A stretch of DNA of 64,000 bases from Pycnopodia helianthoides (lineage: Eukaryota; Echinodermata; Asteroidea; Forcipulatida; Asteriidae). Position 1 is the stretch's first letter, and each line of letters starts with the position of its first letter. Positions 1 to 15,400 of the stretch are shown here, piece after piece. Below the pieces are notes generated by a model. It saw only the letters and a list, made by a program, of their open reading frames with translations. It made no database searches and was not told where the DNA came from. Made by a program: the position numbers and the translations under genes. The DNA is taken from contig CM063252.1 in assembly GCA_032158295.1 (NCBI GenBank), positions 17,070,036 to 17,134,035 on the forward strand, given 5' to 3'.

Positions 1-294
1 TCAGTTTATGTATATGGTGGATTACATAAAGTGCTTACACTGCCAGCAACTGTTTTGTTAGCAAAAACCAATTCTGTAATGTTCCTTTAAATAACATGTA
101 CAAAACTCAAGAAAAAACTTGTCAACTTTCAAGGGCGGTTTCAAGCTGTTTGAGGACTACAGGGTTATAAAGTAACAAGTTTTGGCTGGAGGTGTAGGTC
201 CATATTACAATAACACTAATATGACCAGGCATGGGATAGAGACTAAACTCTCCACCATGCATAATGGCTATAGTGTGTGTAGTTTGTTAGTCAC

Positions 295-418
295 CTTAGC
301 TCTTTCTTTGTCCAGATGCACAAGCAGTTCACTTGCTTGTTCAGGATCAACTTGAAGCCTCTCATTCAGTTTGTCACCCTCTACTTTAGCTTTGCTCTTG
401 CGTTGAATACGGTGATAC
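295..418 (-). CDS. UTP14: UTP14 exon 9 (last in window)
   Basis: One hundred twenty-four nt encode [19 protein letters not shown] and then a helical segment ending [11 protein letters not shown], matching the family's YHKV.KK.KAK...E.LEK...AR region. The acceptor is ttattaag|G and the donor AAG|gtgact, so coding continues left of the window. Confidence 0.9.
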
Positions 419-3400
419 CTTAATAAACAATCAAGATATCTTGCAAATAAATGTCATTTCATACTGCTTTCAATTAAACAGGTTGCATTATCAGTTTTAA
501 TTTTCCTCCTAAATTGTATGATCAAAAGCAAAATTAAACAGTAAAATTTAGTATCTGTTGGCCAGTTATCTTTGGATAACCAGAAACCACAAACAGTTGC
601 TGCGTTTTTGTTTTTGTTTTGTTCTGTTTTAGGGCTAACATAAAAACAACCTGTTTTAAGACTTAATAAATTCAATAAACATACATGTGCATTTTGATGT
701 TAATCTGCTATCGCTCTAATGGGTTTTTCTGATGTAAATGTAAAAGAAATCTTTCCAATACATGATGTGTCAGAATAAACCTGCAGGTAAAAGCGCCGGT
801 TTTCTCCACTAGTCTGCCCTGATTATGTGTATATAGAGAATCTAACCTAGCACAGACAAATCCAAATATACACAAGAAATGTAGTGTTTCTGACACTACA
901 AACACTTTGTAAGGTAATAGCTTGCATCATGAAGATTACATTTATTAAAAAGAACTTTGTACAACAACTTTCAGTTTGGACAGGAAGCAAGGTCAAATCA
1001 GGTCATCACTATCAAACCTTCACAAAGGAAGCAAAAATTTAAAACATGACAGCTGTGGTTAAATTACAAAAGGAAAACTTCTCACATCTTGCTCTTGATC
1101 TTCTTCTTTCTGTGACACTTCGCTTCATAATAAGACAACAGAGCTCGTGTTTTTTGCAGTTCAGAGCGACGTTCCTGGGCCTAATATAAAAAGTAAATTC
1201 AACACCCAACAGATCATTGTAAGTTAAATCAACAAGCCTCCAACAGTCAATCTCAATGGGTTTTTCTAATTTTCAAAGGACTTTTGGGGGTCAAAAGCTT
1301 TGCAGTCATAGGTTTTTGAAGGTTTTGACCTTAGCTTTTTTACTATAAGTTTGGAGATCGAAATCAAAAAAGTTAACAACTGTAACTTCATGAACCAAAA
1401 TATCCCAATTGGGGCTTTACAGCTCTAAAAGAAGTCTGTGAGAATGGCCCTGTGTATCATGTAAACTTTACATTGTCATTGGTTACTGTAAGTCAGGTAC
1501 AGAGTCAAACAATTTAACATACAAAATTATCAGAAAAGCCCCACCCTGCAACAAGAGGCCATAATTAGGGACAGTGTACAATCTAGCCAACCATCCAACA
1601 ATCCATTGGATGCCATAAGTATTGTAGATGGTTTTGATTGCCAGTTATTTTAGGACATGGTTTTCACTGTGTGTAGATTAATTATAGAACTCATCTAAAA
1701 CAAGAAATGAACTTGAATTTATAACTAACCTCTTCTACACTCATAGATGTAAGTGCATCTTCTTCAGCTAATGTCAGTTGCTTATTTGGTCGATCATTAT
1801 GTCTACTACCATGAAGAATCTTGTAGACTTCTTGCTCTAACGGAGTGCTTGGCTAAAAAAACACAACACAATCTGTTTGTAAGTCCACAAACAATTTTGG
1901 TGCACATTACCTGTGAACAGGTAGGAGTTTGCTGCATTGAACAGTGAATAATTGTACATGTACAAACCTTTATACGGAATTAACACAGACAAAAACTAAC
2001 ACAAATTAAATTGCTGTACTTGCCTTTAAGTTGAAAAAAAAGCGTTTCTTTTTATGTGACACAGAAGTTCATTTTCAAAGAAAAAAATGGAGGGCTAATT
2101 TTGTGATATTCATCAAAACAGGAGTAAGACAGCACTAAGTTTAAAACCATTTAAATTGTTTGTGCGCTATTTTAAAATATAAAGTGTCGCACTGTCTACC
2201 AAAGATGCCTTTCCAATACTCAAGAAAGTTGAAGAGCGGCTCCAGGATGCTCTGGAAATATTTAGTTTTTACATTTTTCCAATAGATGGAGTCCACAAGA
2301 AATAAAACAAATTATTATGAGTCCCTTACCTCACGCTAAAACAGGGTAAAAATGTGTTTTCCTCGAAACACTCCCAACCCAAAATCTGAAAACGAGAGGT
2401 CAAACAAACCCCGCGACGAAGGACTCATGACGTCACCAGCGGCTAGTTAGTTTGGACCTGCCAATATGAATGTACTGAGCTAACGCAAATACAACGCCAA
2501 ACTTCACCATTTGCAATACAGCCGTAAATTTGACTCTTTAAAGGACGATCCAACAGGCATTGATCAGCGAGCCAATTTACAACGGATTAATGATTTAGGG
2601 ATTTTCGTACTTTGAGAGGCGAGGCGATTCCGCAGCTCGGCTTTATTTGTAGTGCATCGCTCTACACGTTGAAAATTCACTCGACAAGTGCCGCGAATCA
2701 TGAACAACGCAGACCGCATTAATACGGGGAGTCCCCTACACAACGCTTTCTTTCATGACGTTTCTGCACATGCTTGGGAATACGGTTATTGGATTTTTAG
2801 CTTCGTTTATAGCGAAAAACTACCCAACGTGTAGGCTTTATTTTACAATGACACAATTTAGGATACTCTGGATGGACAGAAAGAGTATTTAACTGCATGA
2901 TGTAAGTTTGGTTTCTTCTTGATTTTGTTTTGTTTTCCAAGCAAAGAGACATTTATGTGTGTGTTTATAATGCTAACCGTGAGTTTTTAGCCGCCGATGA
3001 CGTCAAGGGGTCATATGTATATCATTATCATATATAAGTAGTTTTTGACTTTCGGCTGAAAAAGCAGAGGAGAGGTGCATTTTTGACTTGAATTCTTTAT
3101 TACTAAATGCAAATTTTAAGTTTAAAATGGTTATTTAATGATATCTACGATGTCTAATCAGCCATAAGAAGGTAATAGTAAAAATATTTAGAGCATCCTG
3201 TAACCGCTCTTTAATGGATCAATTGCCACGTGTTGAATTAAGTGTTGAACTCTCTACTGTCTGAAGTTTAGGATTAACAACGTTAATTTGTTGCCAAGTA
3301 TAGATTGTAAAAACCAATTATTTCCTTCAACAATTAATTTTTTTAGTAATTATATAAACTTTAACTTCCAAAACTGTGATATTAAGTCATTGTTCTGGTC

Positions 3401-6400
3401 ATCTTTTCAATTGCTTATTGACTTTCAAGGCTCGATTCAGTTTCAACTACATTTTATTTGATGAAGAAGAGTTTAAAAACATTGCTCACACATTTGAGAA
3501 GAAGAATGAGAAGAAAAACTATAAAGTACTTAATTTTCACTTTTTTTCAAACAGTAGTTGTTTGGGCTGTTGCCCATACCCCTAACAACAGGTTTTAGCA
3601 CTGTAGCCGGACATGCCTAAAAAGACAACACAAAAATAAGAGGTGTAAAGGAATAAAATCTCTAACAATCTCATAAACTTCAAAAAACAAACCTTAAATT
3701 TGTTGACAAACTGATCAGTGGATTGCAGACCAATCACAGGCTGGTTGATTGGAAAAGACAGTTGCTCAGCTTTCCTATTGCTTTGAACAACTTGATCCCA
3801 TTTGGAAACTTCTTTAGAAGCTGCTTCATATCCAATAGTGCGTCGGATCTAGACTCAAAACATACAAAGAAATACTTAACTTCAGCTTTCAATAAATGGG
3901 GCCTATTTGGTTTGCGGTAATATCTACTTTACTGAGTAGATTGTTCTCATAAGAACCTGTCCTGATATTTATCTACTGCATCAGAGTAGCTTGGGACAAT
4001 GGGAGACTACCTCTGTCATCTCAACCAGCAACATTTAAACATGTTCACACTGTACAAACCTTTACACCTGACATATGGACCACACATCCATTAAACAAAA
4101 TAGATTCTTTTTTTCTATGTAATTTTGTTTTTGATTTAAATATACACACACACTGGAAGACAATTTTTAGATTTTGTCTGTAAATTGTGATTTATGGAAT
4201 AAATTGAATTGAATTAAAACTCATGGCTGTATGAGAAATCTGCTAACAAACACTCTACTGATCTAGACGTGCGAAGTGTAAATCACCCAGGTGATTGTTT
4301 TTAACAACTGTAAAAATTGCGTTATTTATATTTCACTTATCTTCAAATTTGAAACAGACAATGTCTTGGATTTGTAAAAAACTGTGACTGTATGTCTGGT
4401 TGTGCGGGATGACCATTGCTTTTCTCTTCCAGATTTCAAAATCTCTGGACAGTGAATAAATTTAGGTGTTGAATTAGTTTGACATCCTTTGAGAGATGTT
4501 CTGAAGAACGTCGATGTCATGAAATGTTCTGCAGGTTGCCAGGCACCGGTGTTGGTATCCACTAAGTCTGTGACTAATCCATGTGTAATGTACATGTAAA
4601 CATTTAGGCATGGGGATCACTGCCCAATAAGCAACAACTGTGCAATCTGGACTGACCTTTTTACATGGCAACATTTTAACATTGCATGAACACACATAAA
4701 GCATGCAACTCAGAATGTGAATTGACATTTGTTTGGCACTAATGTCTTTGAAATTTGTTTCAAATGGCATTGGTCACGTTCAGGTCACTCTGTGTTCTAC
4801 TCCAATAAAGATTTTGACGAAAAAAACTAACAACCATCACCACAAGTTCCCTTGTCCTCAATGCTGGTGCTTGCAAATTAGGCCTCAAAATAATTAAGCA
4901 GTCTTCGTGGTCTACAATTAAATTTGACCAATATCATCCACATGGCTTTCAGATGCCAGTCTGCAACAATGTGGTGAAAGAAGATAATTCTGTATTGTTT
5001 TGCCACTATCCAAAGGTTGGTCAATTCAATAGAAAATTCTACCTAGTGTAGGAGGTTACTGTATTTAATAATAATAATAATAAATGAACATTTATAAAGC
5101 GCCTTATGCAACGCCTCAAAGCGCTGTACACAATTATAAAAATCAGCAACATATTAAAATACAAAAAGAAAACACTCATAAAACTTACAATAAGCAGATA
5201 AGCAAAATACATACTAATAACAAATAGGAATTTAAAAAGAGACGATATAAAAATACAAGAGGGGAGAGGTTACCAGCACGATTCACCCACAAACAAACAA
5301 ATATAATCATGTCAAGGCGTCAGAAACCAAAGAAATTACAACAGAAAGCCAAAGGAATACAAAACAAAATGAGTATAAGCAACTTTGGATACATGGGCTG
5401 GGAAGTCAACTCCCAAAAGGTGATGATGTGCCATCCAAGCAAATTTTACAATTTCAAAACTGCATGTTTCTGGTTCTTGAAACTATTTTTTAACCACCTC
5501 AATTGTTACTTGGAGCTGACTAATTGTTACTGTACCTTGTCTTCTTGGTGTTTGTGTAAGGGTGTATCAACTACTTTCTGATTTCTCTGTACATTGCTCA
5601 GTAGTTTCTTAACTTCAGAATGACTAGGTGTATTAGAAAGACTACCCATCAACTCATGAAGTTTCACACCTGTCTTTTCTCCTGCAAATGAAACATAAGT
5701 GCCATTATAAGTGGTACCATTAAACTTCAACGAGCCATCACAATTAGTCTGCACTCTTAATATCAGCTCAGGCAACTTTACAGAACAAAAAGTGATGCCT
5801 TTACAATAAATACTCTGCAACAAGGACAGAAAACTAAATATTATGACATACATGTACATGTACATGTATGTACATAGTACATGTACATGTATGGATATGT
5901 ACTATCAAGAAACCATCCAAATGGGTCTAATTTTTAGTATGTATGTAATTGCAATTTCAAGTCTTTTGAGTTTTACCTTTTTAAGAAATGTTTGTTTTTT
6001 TACATGTAGCTCCACAAAAAAAACATACCATAAGAATGATACTGCCCCTTGAAAAATGTAGGAAACTCATTTTGAGAATAGGCCTGACATACATTATTAT
6101 AAGCATACTAGGCTTTGGAAGACTTTTACAAGCTACTTAACATTAATGTTGTACTATTTTTTTTATTATTATTATTTTTTTTTTGGGGGGGGGTATAATT
6201 AATTGGAAATCAGATTAAAGTACATGTAGGAAAGACATCATACCTGCCTAGATACTTGTTAAATGAGTCAATGATTTCCAACTAATAAAACAACTTTGTT
6301 CATTCAAAGTTAACACCGAGGTATTTTTAGCCTTGTGGTTGCTACATGTACGTCACTTTCACATTGCAATACAGCCTCACTGGGCCGTAAATCCCTCAAG

Positions 6401-9400
6401 TCCCAGTGTACTATGGTGTATGTACTGTGACTGAACACAAATGTAAACTGTGTAATGTGTACAAACAGAGTCCGTTCAACCGGCTTGTATCTGCACTGTA
6501 AAAATTTCTTTTTGAGGATGAGGTTAAACAAGAGATGCCTTTCAAAAATCGAAATCATCCATGGAAATTTGTAAACTTTCAATGTAAGGAGATTTCTATG
6601 TTTGTGGACCAGTGAATACTGAATATTGATAATTGAGAAGTTATTTCATCAAGAATAAACTCTGCTGTTCTTTGTCACACAACACCATTGGAAACTTCAT
6701 TGCAATCTCAGTTTCAATGACTCAAAAACAAAATAAAAAAATAAATAGAAAGAGTGTTTCGGTTTCGGGTATAACAAAATAATCAACTGAGAAGTTTCTG
6801 ATATCATGGTGAAGTAACATACATGTACTACATACATACTATATTAGTGTGTTGACTAATTAAGTTGTCCCGACCTGAAAATATCGAGTTTAATTTTGGA
6901 AATGAAACCTCTCACTTGAGGGCGCTATAATATATGATGGTGTCAACAAGAATATTTTCAAAAAGCTTACATGTACATTGTGTAGACTTCACTAACAATT
7001 TTGTAAAGAGGAACTTTACGAAAACTCTGGTTTAATTTTGTTACAGATGCAAAATTAGATTTACGTACATACTTTTATATTTTATTTAAACTTCCGGTTT
7101 GAACCAGACAGAAGGCAAGATTTTACAATGAAAAAATTTCATATAAAAATTAGGTAGATGCATGTGTTTTGTATATTAAATTCACATGTGGGCTAACATT
7201 AAGCAGTTGTTTAATTAGTTGGACTGAGATAATAAGGGGGACAATTAGTTGGGGCGCCTACGCTTAATGGTTTAGGATATAAGGAACATATCTAAGAAGA
7301 AAACAAATTAAGATTTTATGTTTATACGTTGAAAACAATTGAATTGAAAATTAAGCATTATGGAACACTCAACAATTGACTTTGACCATTGTTGACGGTC
7401 ACTTACCAACTTTTTCAAACTTTATGCTCACTTCAGACTGGTCGACTTGGGCATTGCTACTCGCGATGTGGCAATGCCCAAGTTCACCTGTAACTGAGAG
7501 GTGACCAGAAATGATAGAATAGGCCTATCATCAACAAGAGGCATAAAACTATTTATTTTATTGCCTTAAGGATAAAAGGCCTTACTCAGCGTAATACTTA
7601 CATGATCATTATTATCTCATCTATAAAAATGGCATTAGTTTGTAATTGCCATAACCCCTCATTCATGCATAGTGTCCAACCATATTACCCTATTATTTGG
7701 CCCCTGGTAATTACAGGCATGACATTTGGTCCTTGGGAAAAAGTAGGGAAATGTTTTTTAGCACAAAGGCTGACCTACTTACTCATATGGTGTAGTGAGT
7801 AATAGACTTTCCAGGCTATTTAATCATAGTTTTTCTGATTTTTCTGAATGCAAAGAAAATTGGATATCAGACTAAAGTAAGAAGAGTATTATGCTTTAAT
7901 TGGCTGATTGCCAATACATTCAAATGACCTTGAATGTTAGCAGCATAAGAATAATTAAAATTTTAGGCGGGCTCGAGTTTTGATCTTTCACTGTCACAAT
8001 CACTGCTTTGATGGTAAAACAAATTACCACCAAAAACGTCCTTCTTTTTAAGATAGTGACATTGCTTAAAGGGACACACTGGCTTCGTTGGGCTATTTTG
8101 GCTACAAAATAGACTAAAACATGATTCCAAAGGTCTTCCTGGAATGGAGAAGAATGGTTCATAAAAGAAACCATCAAATTTGGCCATTTTCAAGCAAAAT
8201 GTGGTTCTGAAAAGTCACGTGATCTTCAGAATTAGTTTTAATTCCAGCCATATAAAAGTAATTTACTGAACCAAATTTAAGTATTTTTTTTAATACAATT
8301 ATTCATGAGTTTTTGAAAAAAAAGACTATGTATTCAGTTAATGGATACAAGTTGTAAATAATGATAAAAAAATCGAACGTAAGATTCGCATTCAGAGAGT
8401 CCGTGCAACAGAAGCATGTTTTACGACGCATCAGCGTGGGGAGCTAGCCGGTAAACCTTGGGGGCATGACCCGTACAGCCGGTGGCCGTGTATCGTTGGG
8501 CCAGAGAGACATACCACGGGGGCATGGACTCGGAGCCTGTGGAGGGGTAGGGATTCAGACCATTAATTACGTTTTGTTGAACGAGGGTTTTAGTCTGTAG
8601 CCCTAGCTATTATCCCCCAACTATTGTCATTTTACATGATGCCTGCGCTACACACGCGCGAGACGACGACAAATAGCTGCATGATGTCCACATAATACAA
8701 GTTGATGTAGATCGGACTGTGTTTATGTCGGTTTTTTAATTACACATAAATTTGTGCTTGATGGATATGAAGACTGGATCCTCATGCCTCGCCATTGTTA
8801 TAATTAATACATAAACAGACCACCAGTCTACTTACAACAATGTCACGTAAACTTGACAGTTGAAGCAGCTGCAAAAGTGTATACGCTGACCTTTGACCAC
8901 ATTTTTTTTTCAAATTTTTTGTTATCTACGTGACATTTTGATGATACAACAACCATCTGAAAAATGTCTGTGATTCCACATCAATAAATTAGGTTAACAG
9001 TAAGCCGATGTGTCCCTTTAAATCCTTTGCTACTGCTTGGAAATGTATGGCATTTGTAAGGGGTTCAGACTGCCATCAATGCCACTTTGAGTGATTTGTG
9101 ATCAACCTGTATTAATTACATAATGATTTAATTTGTTGTTATAAATTAGTATGGTTGCCATAGCTCTCACAAGTTTTTCATGAGGCTATGATTCCGACTG
9201 AATGTTTCATCAGTGGAAGTGCAACTGTATTCTTTGACTATGTTATTAAACAGGTTTTCAAGTAATTTTGTATTTATCATACAACGTGGCATCTGATTCC
9301 GAGTGTTGGGAAAACCATTGCCTCATCCTTCCATCTAAACAACATACAAGCAAAACTCACACTAAGTGTATCCTACATGTACGTGCACCTGTATGGTGCC

Positions 9401-12400
9401 CGGCCTTATCCACTCAATACGACAATTTAAAAAGAGTTCAGAAGAATTTTACAATATGTGAAATTTCAGCCCCTGTCTCTGGACTACACAGTCATTTGTA
9501 AGCCCTACAATGTTTCTTGATACATGTACATACCTTCTGGATTGGTGAAAGTAAACTCTGATACTTCTGCAGTTGCTTCTGATCTCTGCATCATCTTCTG
9601 CCTACAAGTTAAAGGTGGAAATAGTAACAGCTCTTAAAAGAACTTGAAAGATTGGAACAAGAATGTAACCCTCACCATAAAAGAGAAGGAAAATCCTGAG
9701 AATAATTCAGACATAATGTACAGTACCCATTAAAAAACATTTGATAAACAATACAAAATAAAAACATCTTGGGGGCCTTTCATACACTTTACTAAGTTCA
9801 TGTGATAGCGATGAACGCCTTAGGGCCACTTAAAGGTAGATTGTAATGACGGCATATCATGTCTGCAAATGGTCTGCTACCTTTTTTTTCCACCATTAGG
9901 TTAGAACCAAACAAACTACAATCAATAGTAATGAACAAAAACAAAATAATTATCTGAATTCTCTACATTTTCCAACACCACAAATACTGAACTTGGTTTT
10001 TACTCATTGCTTTTCTTACAGTGGCAGACCTTTGTGAAATGTTTTATTCTAAGAACCTACATATAAGTGGTTATCACCGCAACTGCAGTACAACAAAGCT
10101 GATGTTTACTTTAGATTTTTGTGGTGTTGAAAACAACTTTGGAGCATACACAGGCTTGCACCTACATGTACCATGCTACACTTTGTTTCCCCTGTACAAA
10201 GAGAAACAAAGGGTACTGGAATTCAGGCTAAAAATCTCCATTCAACCATTGACCAGCTGTCACCACCAACACTGCAAAACCAGCATAGCCTACAGTCAGG
10301 CCCTCAGACTCCATCAAATCTATTCTAATGATTCTGATTTTATCCACCACTCACAGGAACTTAAGAAACACCTTGTTCCAAGGGGAAAGTTTCCTTTAAT
10401 GTCACTTTTACCCCTCACTTCCTCCCACTCGTAAAATAACTACAGTGTACAGTGTAGTTCTAAGGGTGCACCACCCCACCAAATAAAATAAGGAGAAAAC
10501 AGAGCGTTGGGCTCATTAATTTTTTGTTGGCCCTCAAAATATTCTATATTAGACAGATTTGAAAGCCCCAGAAAGTGCTTCAGTGTAAAAATTTTGCCCA
10601 ATTGTGACCTGGGGGTTGTTTACTTCCAACTTGAGGTATTTTGAATGACATAGGCCCTGTAATAAATGGTCCTATTTGTTGAGAGGTGTAGGGACATTTT
10701 TCAAGATTGATGCTCACGTTTTGAAAATTACACCTGTGTAGGGGTGTTTTTATTAGGAGGGAGAATAACTTGACAGGCCCAGGGACTCCCCATCAAATTG
10801 ATCAAAGAATAAAAGTTTAAGAGTTAATCAATACTTTTTCCTTTACTGTAAAAAGCTGTGAGACTTATAAGTATTTTTCGTGTATTTTGAATATTTAGCC
10901 TTTTGCACTGTATGCTATGGGAGTTTATTTAGAGGGGTGCACCCCTAGTAAGCGTAAGCCTGTGACGGTTAAACGTGTTAACCGTTTACAAAATCACTAC
11001 CCTTAGTAAATTACTGACCGTTTAAACGAAACGAGAAATCAAAAAGTAGGCCTAAGCTTTTCGTTTTTCGCTGCCGTCATGACTGTATTTTTTTCTGTGT
11101 GAAAGAATTTAGTTCAGTTGAAATTGCCGGACAACTACTGTTGAATGGCCCGATACTTTCTATCTCCGGCGAGTACAGTCTGTCAGAAAGCTGAAATTAA
11201 CTCGTCTGTGGTTTCAATTTGCTGACAAGCTTTTGGTCGGCTCTACTGTGGGCGCGCGTGATTGGCACACAATGCTCAGCGGACCTATGCAGCAGTCAGG
11301 AAATAGGATCACAGTGACTTGCACTGTACACTGAATGAGCCAACTAAACTAGCCTTGTACATACGTGTATTCCACGCAAGTGGTAGGTGGTATGACCTGG
11401 AAATTTGGACCACTCCATTACACGTTTTAGGCGAGAACAGTTATGACTCTCATAGTTTCTCAAAGAAAGATGTTCATAGGGGGACAAACTTTGGATGAAA
11501 AACATTACCTTAACGATGTTTGGCCAATCATAATAAATTTAACATGTATGAAAAAAATTCATTATGTAAGAAAGAGGAACTTTCTATCTGAAAAAAAAGT
11601 CCCCCAACATTCAACAGATTGCCCAACGCCACATAGCATGTACTGTAGTGGTATACATGTAGCGTATGGCTGATAGATAGTTCAATGCTCTTTGGCGGGT
11701 TTGTGGTTGGCAATGGTACACATATGTACCTGATTTACACACAGTATAACAATACTTTTACATTTTCGCTTTGTACGCCGCCCAGATAACAGAGCAGTGG
11801 CATTTGCAAGTTCCATATTTATTCATGGTAGGGGGCCACTACTGTCAACTTGTCAAGTGTCAATCACGCATGGTCCAATGGCTCTATGAACCTGCATTCT
11901 TACGTGATATTTGATACACCTCCTTATCAGCTCTAAAGTCTTCACTGTGTCTGCAGTCAATTCTTACCACATCAGGATTATTCTTCACTGAATTCGGTAA
12001 GCCTGTCCTGGGACCGGCTCCACGTAGCAATTTGGGCTCGGTCTCGGTGATTGGGACTCGGTTATTTAAAGTCAGAACCGACAAAAGCAAGTACCCGTTT
12101 ATGCATAGGAGTGGTCCCGCGGGTACGGTTCTCAATTTGAACATTTGGACTTCCCCCTTTCTCTATGCTTGTACATCGTCTTTGTTGTTCGGGTATTTTA
12201 GAACAAATAAACTTGCCGCCGACAAAAGTTTAAACGGTTTACCGTTTAGAAAAGTTTCAGTTAAACGGAGAGTAAATTAAACGTAGGGTCACGGGCTTTA
12301 CCCCTAGCCCTATATAGGACTCTTCCTCTGTGCTATACATAGATACAGAGTCCTCAATAATGGGGCTCATTCTGGGGCGGAAATTTGTCAAAGCTTCATA

Positions 12401-15400
12401 ACTCAAATCTTACCTGTAAGAAGCCACTAATTTTACCGAATTGACATTCCATTGCAGCATACATTTTTCTGCGGTGGGTTTTGGTCGTCATATATTCCTC
12501 ACAAATCCGTACTTTTTATAAAAAAATGCAGCTCTCAACGTTTCAAATTACCCGTTTTGGTCGTATTCTCACAGTTGTCTGTCGTGCGTACACGTACACT
12601 TGCATGTTAGACGCAAGACACATGTTTGCATGTTAATGCTGTGCAGTTGAGATACGGTGACCAAGAAGTGCATCTTTGAAACTCATCGTCTGTAATGGTC
12701 TTCTCAAAACATTTATTGAACTAATTTTTATTCAAAAGAATTAGACACAATGTACATATGTGTAGGCCTATTTTCTTGCTAGTCGTAACAGGGCAGCAAA
12801 ATGACCTGGTATTATCGCTACTACCAAAACCGTATGTAGATTGCATTTTCATCTGATTTAAACTAGTTACATGACTTTTAAATAGTATGTACTGAAAGAT
12901 ACCCAAAGTGTCTGTGAGTTAAGAAGATAAGTGATACATAATCTGCAACATGTATGAGTACAAGCTGTAACTTCTACAGCCAATTATTGAATGATGTCTC
13001 ACAAACTGTAGACAACTTTTCAAAACTGGCTGTGCAAGAAACTGAAACGTGTTGTCTAACACAATGTACCTCTTATTTGTATCCAGTGAAGCAATGGCAT
13101 CCAGCAGGCTAGAATGACTTCTACTTCCTTCAGGCATAACCTGGTCAATTCAAAATACAATACAACAATACAATAATGATGAACACTTATAAAGCACCAG
13201 TATCCACCACAGATAGGCGCTCATTGAATTTCTTTTACAATAATGGGTATGCAGAGTAAGTTATTTATTTATTTATTTAAATTCTTTTGTTTATTTATTT
13301 ATTCTTATTACACATCCAACAGCGCACACGCCAATGCAGGATGAATCAGAGACAATGAAAGATGTTTAGTTTTAGACGTAGGGGAAAAACCTAATGGGTA
13401 AAACCAACGCAATTAGGTAGGGACTAAAAAAATCCAGTACACATGCAAGGCTTCAGTCTAAGGCGGGATTCGAACCAGCGCCCATAGATGTGAAAATCAA
13501 GGAAAGAAACCACTGAGCCAACCTGATCCCTCCCACATCCTGGTCTGAGTCCAAGTCCTTCCACCAAATGTCAGCTCATTTAACACCCCACACATAGATT
13601 CATTATTCTGCCTTGTGATTGGCTAAAAGTATGTCATACAGTAGGCCTATGTCTTATTTTCACTACAAAGCTGATTTTGTCACAGTGTGCGTACCAGTGC
13701 TCTCACAAGGATGTTTTCCCAAGGGTGGAGGAAATCTATCTGTTACGAATGCCTTGAACTCTTTTGTACAGGCCACTTAGACAAACCGCAGTTGTCACTC
13801 ATGCTCTGTGTGCAAGACCGTTGACCCACAGTGGGCGGCGCTAATCTGCATTTATGAACGAGTGATTTTTCTAGAAGATTGTTTTAGTCGCTGTAAATTG
13901 AAAGTTAGTTTTAGTACTTTCTAGAAAATATAAAAAAAGTTTTATTATACAGTAAGGGTCAAGGAGAGATTTTGGACAAGACACAAGTACTCAAGACTGG
14001 TGGAGGCTTCAACACTTAGCCTGTGATGTTTTTACAATTCGTCAGTTTAAACAGATCAAAAATTTTTTAATTAAGGTAAGGCATGGGGGTTTAAATAACC
14101 ATTCTATTGTGTAGCATGCACTGTGCAAGAACTCATTGTGTCAAGCTTTATTTACCCTTTACAAAGAAGGACAAAGGGTAACTGGAATTCATGCCTTAAA
14201 TCTACCTTTTACATGTACAAGGAATTACTGTGCAATCCCAAATTCCAGACAGTCGTCCTTCAATCAAATAAGTTTTGAGTCTCTTCTTGAAAATGTTCCA
14301 TTTGGGGAAATGTTGATGTCTACATGTATACGTATGAACAGGTGTAGATCAATTGATCAGGCAAGTGAACACTGCACTGTCATTGCTGAGACGCTTGCTG
14401 CACAAGGTTACGTGCACAAAGATGTCTTTTTTACTTTTTATGTGAATTAAGTGTCTTCCTCATTGATGGTGGCAAGTCAAACTTTTGACTAAATCAGAAG
14501 TACTTATGTTTTCAAATCATTTTAACTTCATTTCATCTACAGTCATCCACTCTTTGATATCACTGTTCAATTGATGCAGTAGCAGAAGCTGAATTTGGTT
14601 TGGAGAAAGCCAACACTGTTTGTCATTTGCATACTTTTTGTAAAATAAAGCCTTCCATTTCCGAGGAACTGTGCTTCGCAGACCATGCTGTCAATGGCTT
14701 TTGCGTGCATACCAGCGACGACACTGCTCTGTGCACGGTTTTAGCATGTGCACCAGCCAGTGTTGTATGACTCGAGTCCAGGACTCGGACTCAAGTCCGT
14801 CTCAAGTCACAATTTCGGTGACTCGGACTTGACTCGAGTCACGTCTGCAAAAGACTCGGACTCGGACTCGACTTATCGTGACTCGGACTTGTCCCCGAGG
14901 ACTCGTGACTTGCGAGTCACGTATTTTCACAAACAATACCTTTTTTAAATATTAAAAACAATTCCGATGATCCGAGTGCACATGGAGGAATATTAACGTC
15001 TAGCACAATAAATACACTGTACACTGTTGTATGGTGTTGCAAGTATGTAATAGTGTTCGTGATTATTGTGCAGTAAAGGGTCATGTACGTACAGCGCGTG
15101 TATGTTCTATTCGTATGTTCAATACGCATAATAACAATGAGATGCACGACACCAATATCAATGCTGGTATTCTGTCAACATTAACACCATAGCCACTGCT
15201 TGTGCTTGATGCATATTACCAGGGAAAATGGCATGTCTGGTACCTGTAAAACACAGTCTGCATATTGCGCTGTGATGGATGTGTGTTGTTTGCACCAGTT
15301 TCCACACGTGGTCGACATCGACACAAACGCACACACACCCACACACACGACGTCAAGTTTGGTCATTAAATTGTTTTTTATCAGGTAGGTAGCTAACAAG

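Noticed and set aside
13455..13535. tRNA gene on the minus strand
   Set aside because: Box A- and B-like words are present but the arms do not pair as a cloverleaf; a SINE is the better explanation.
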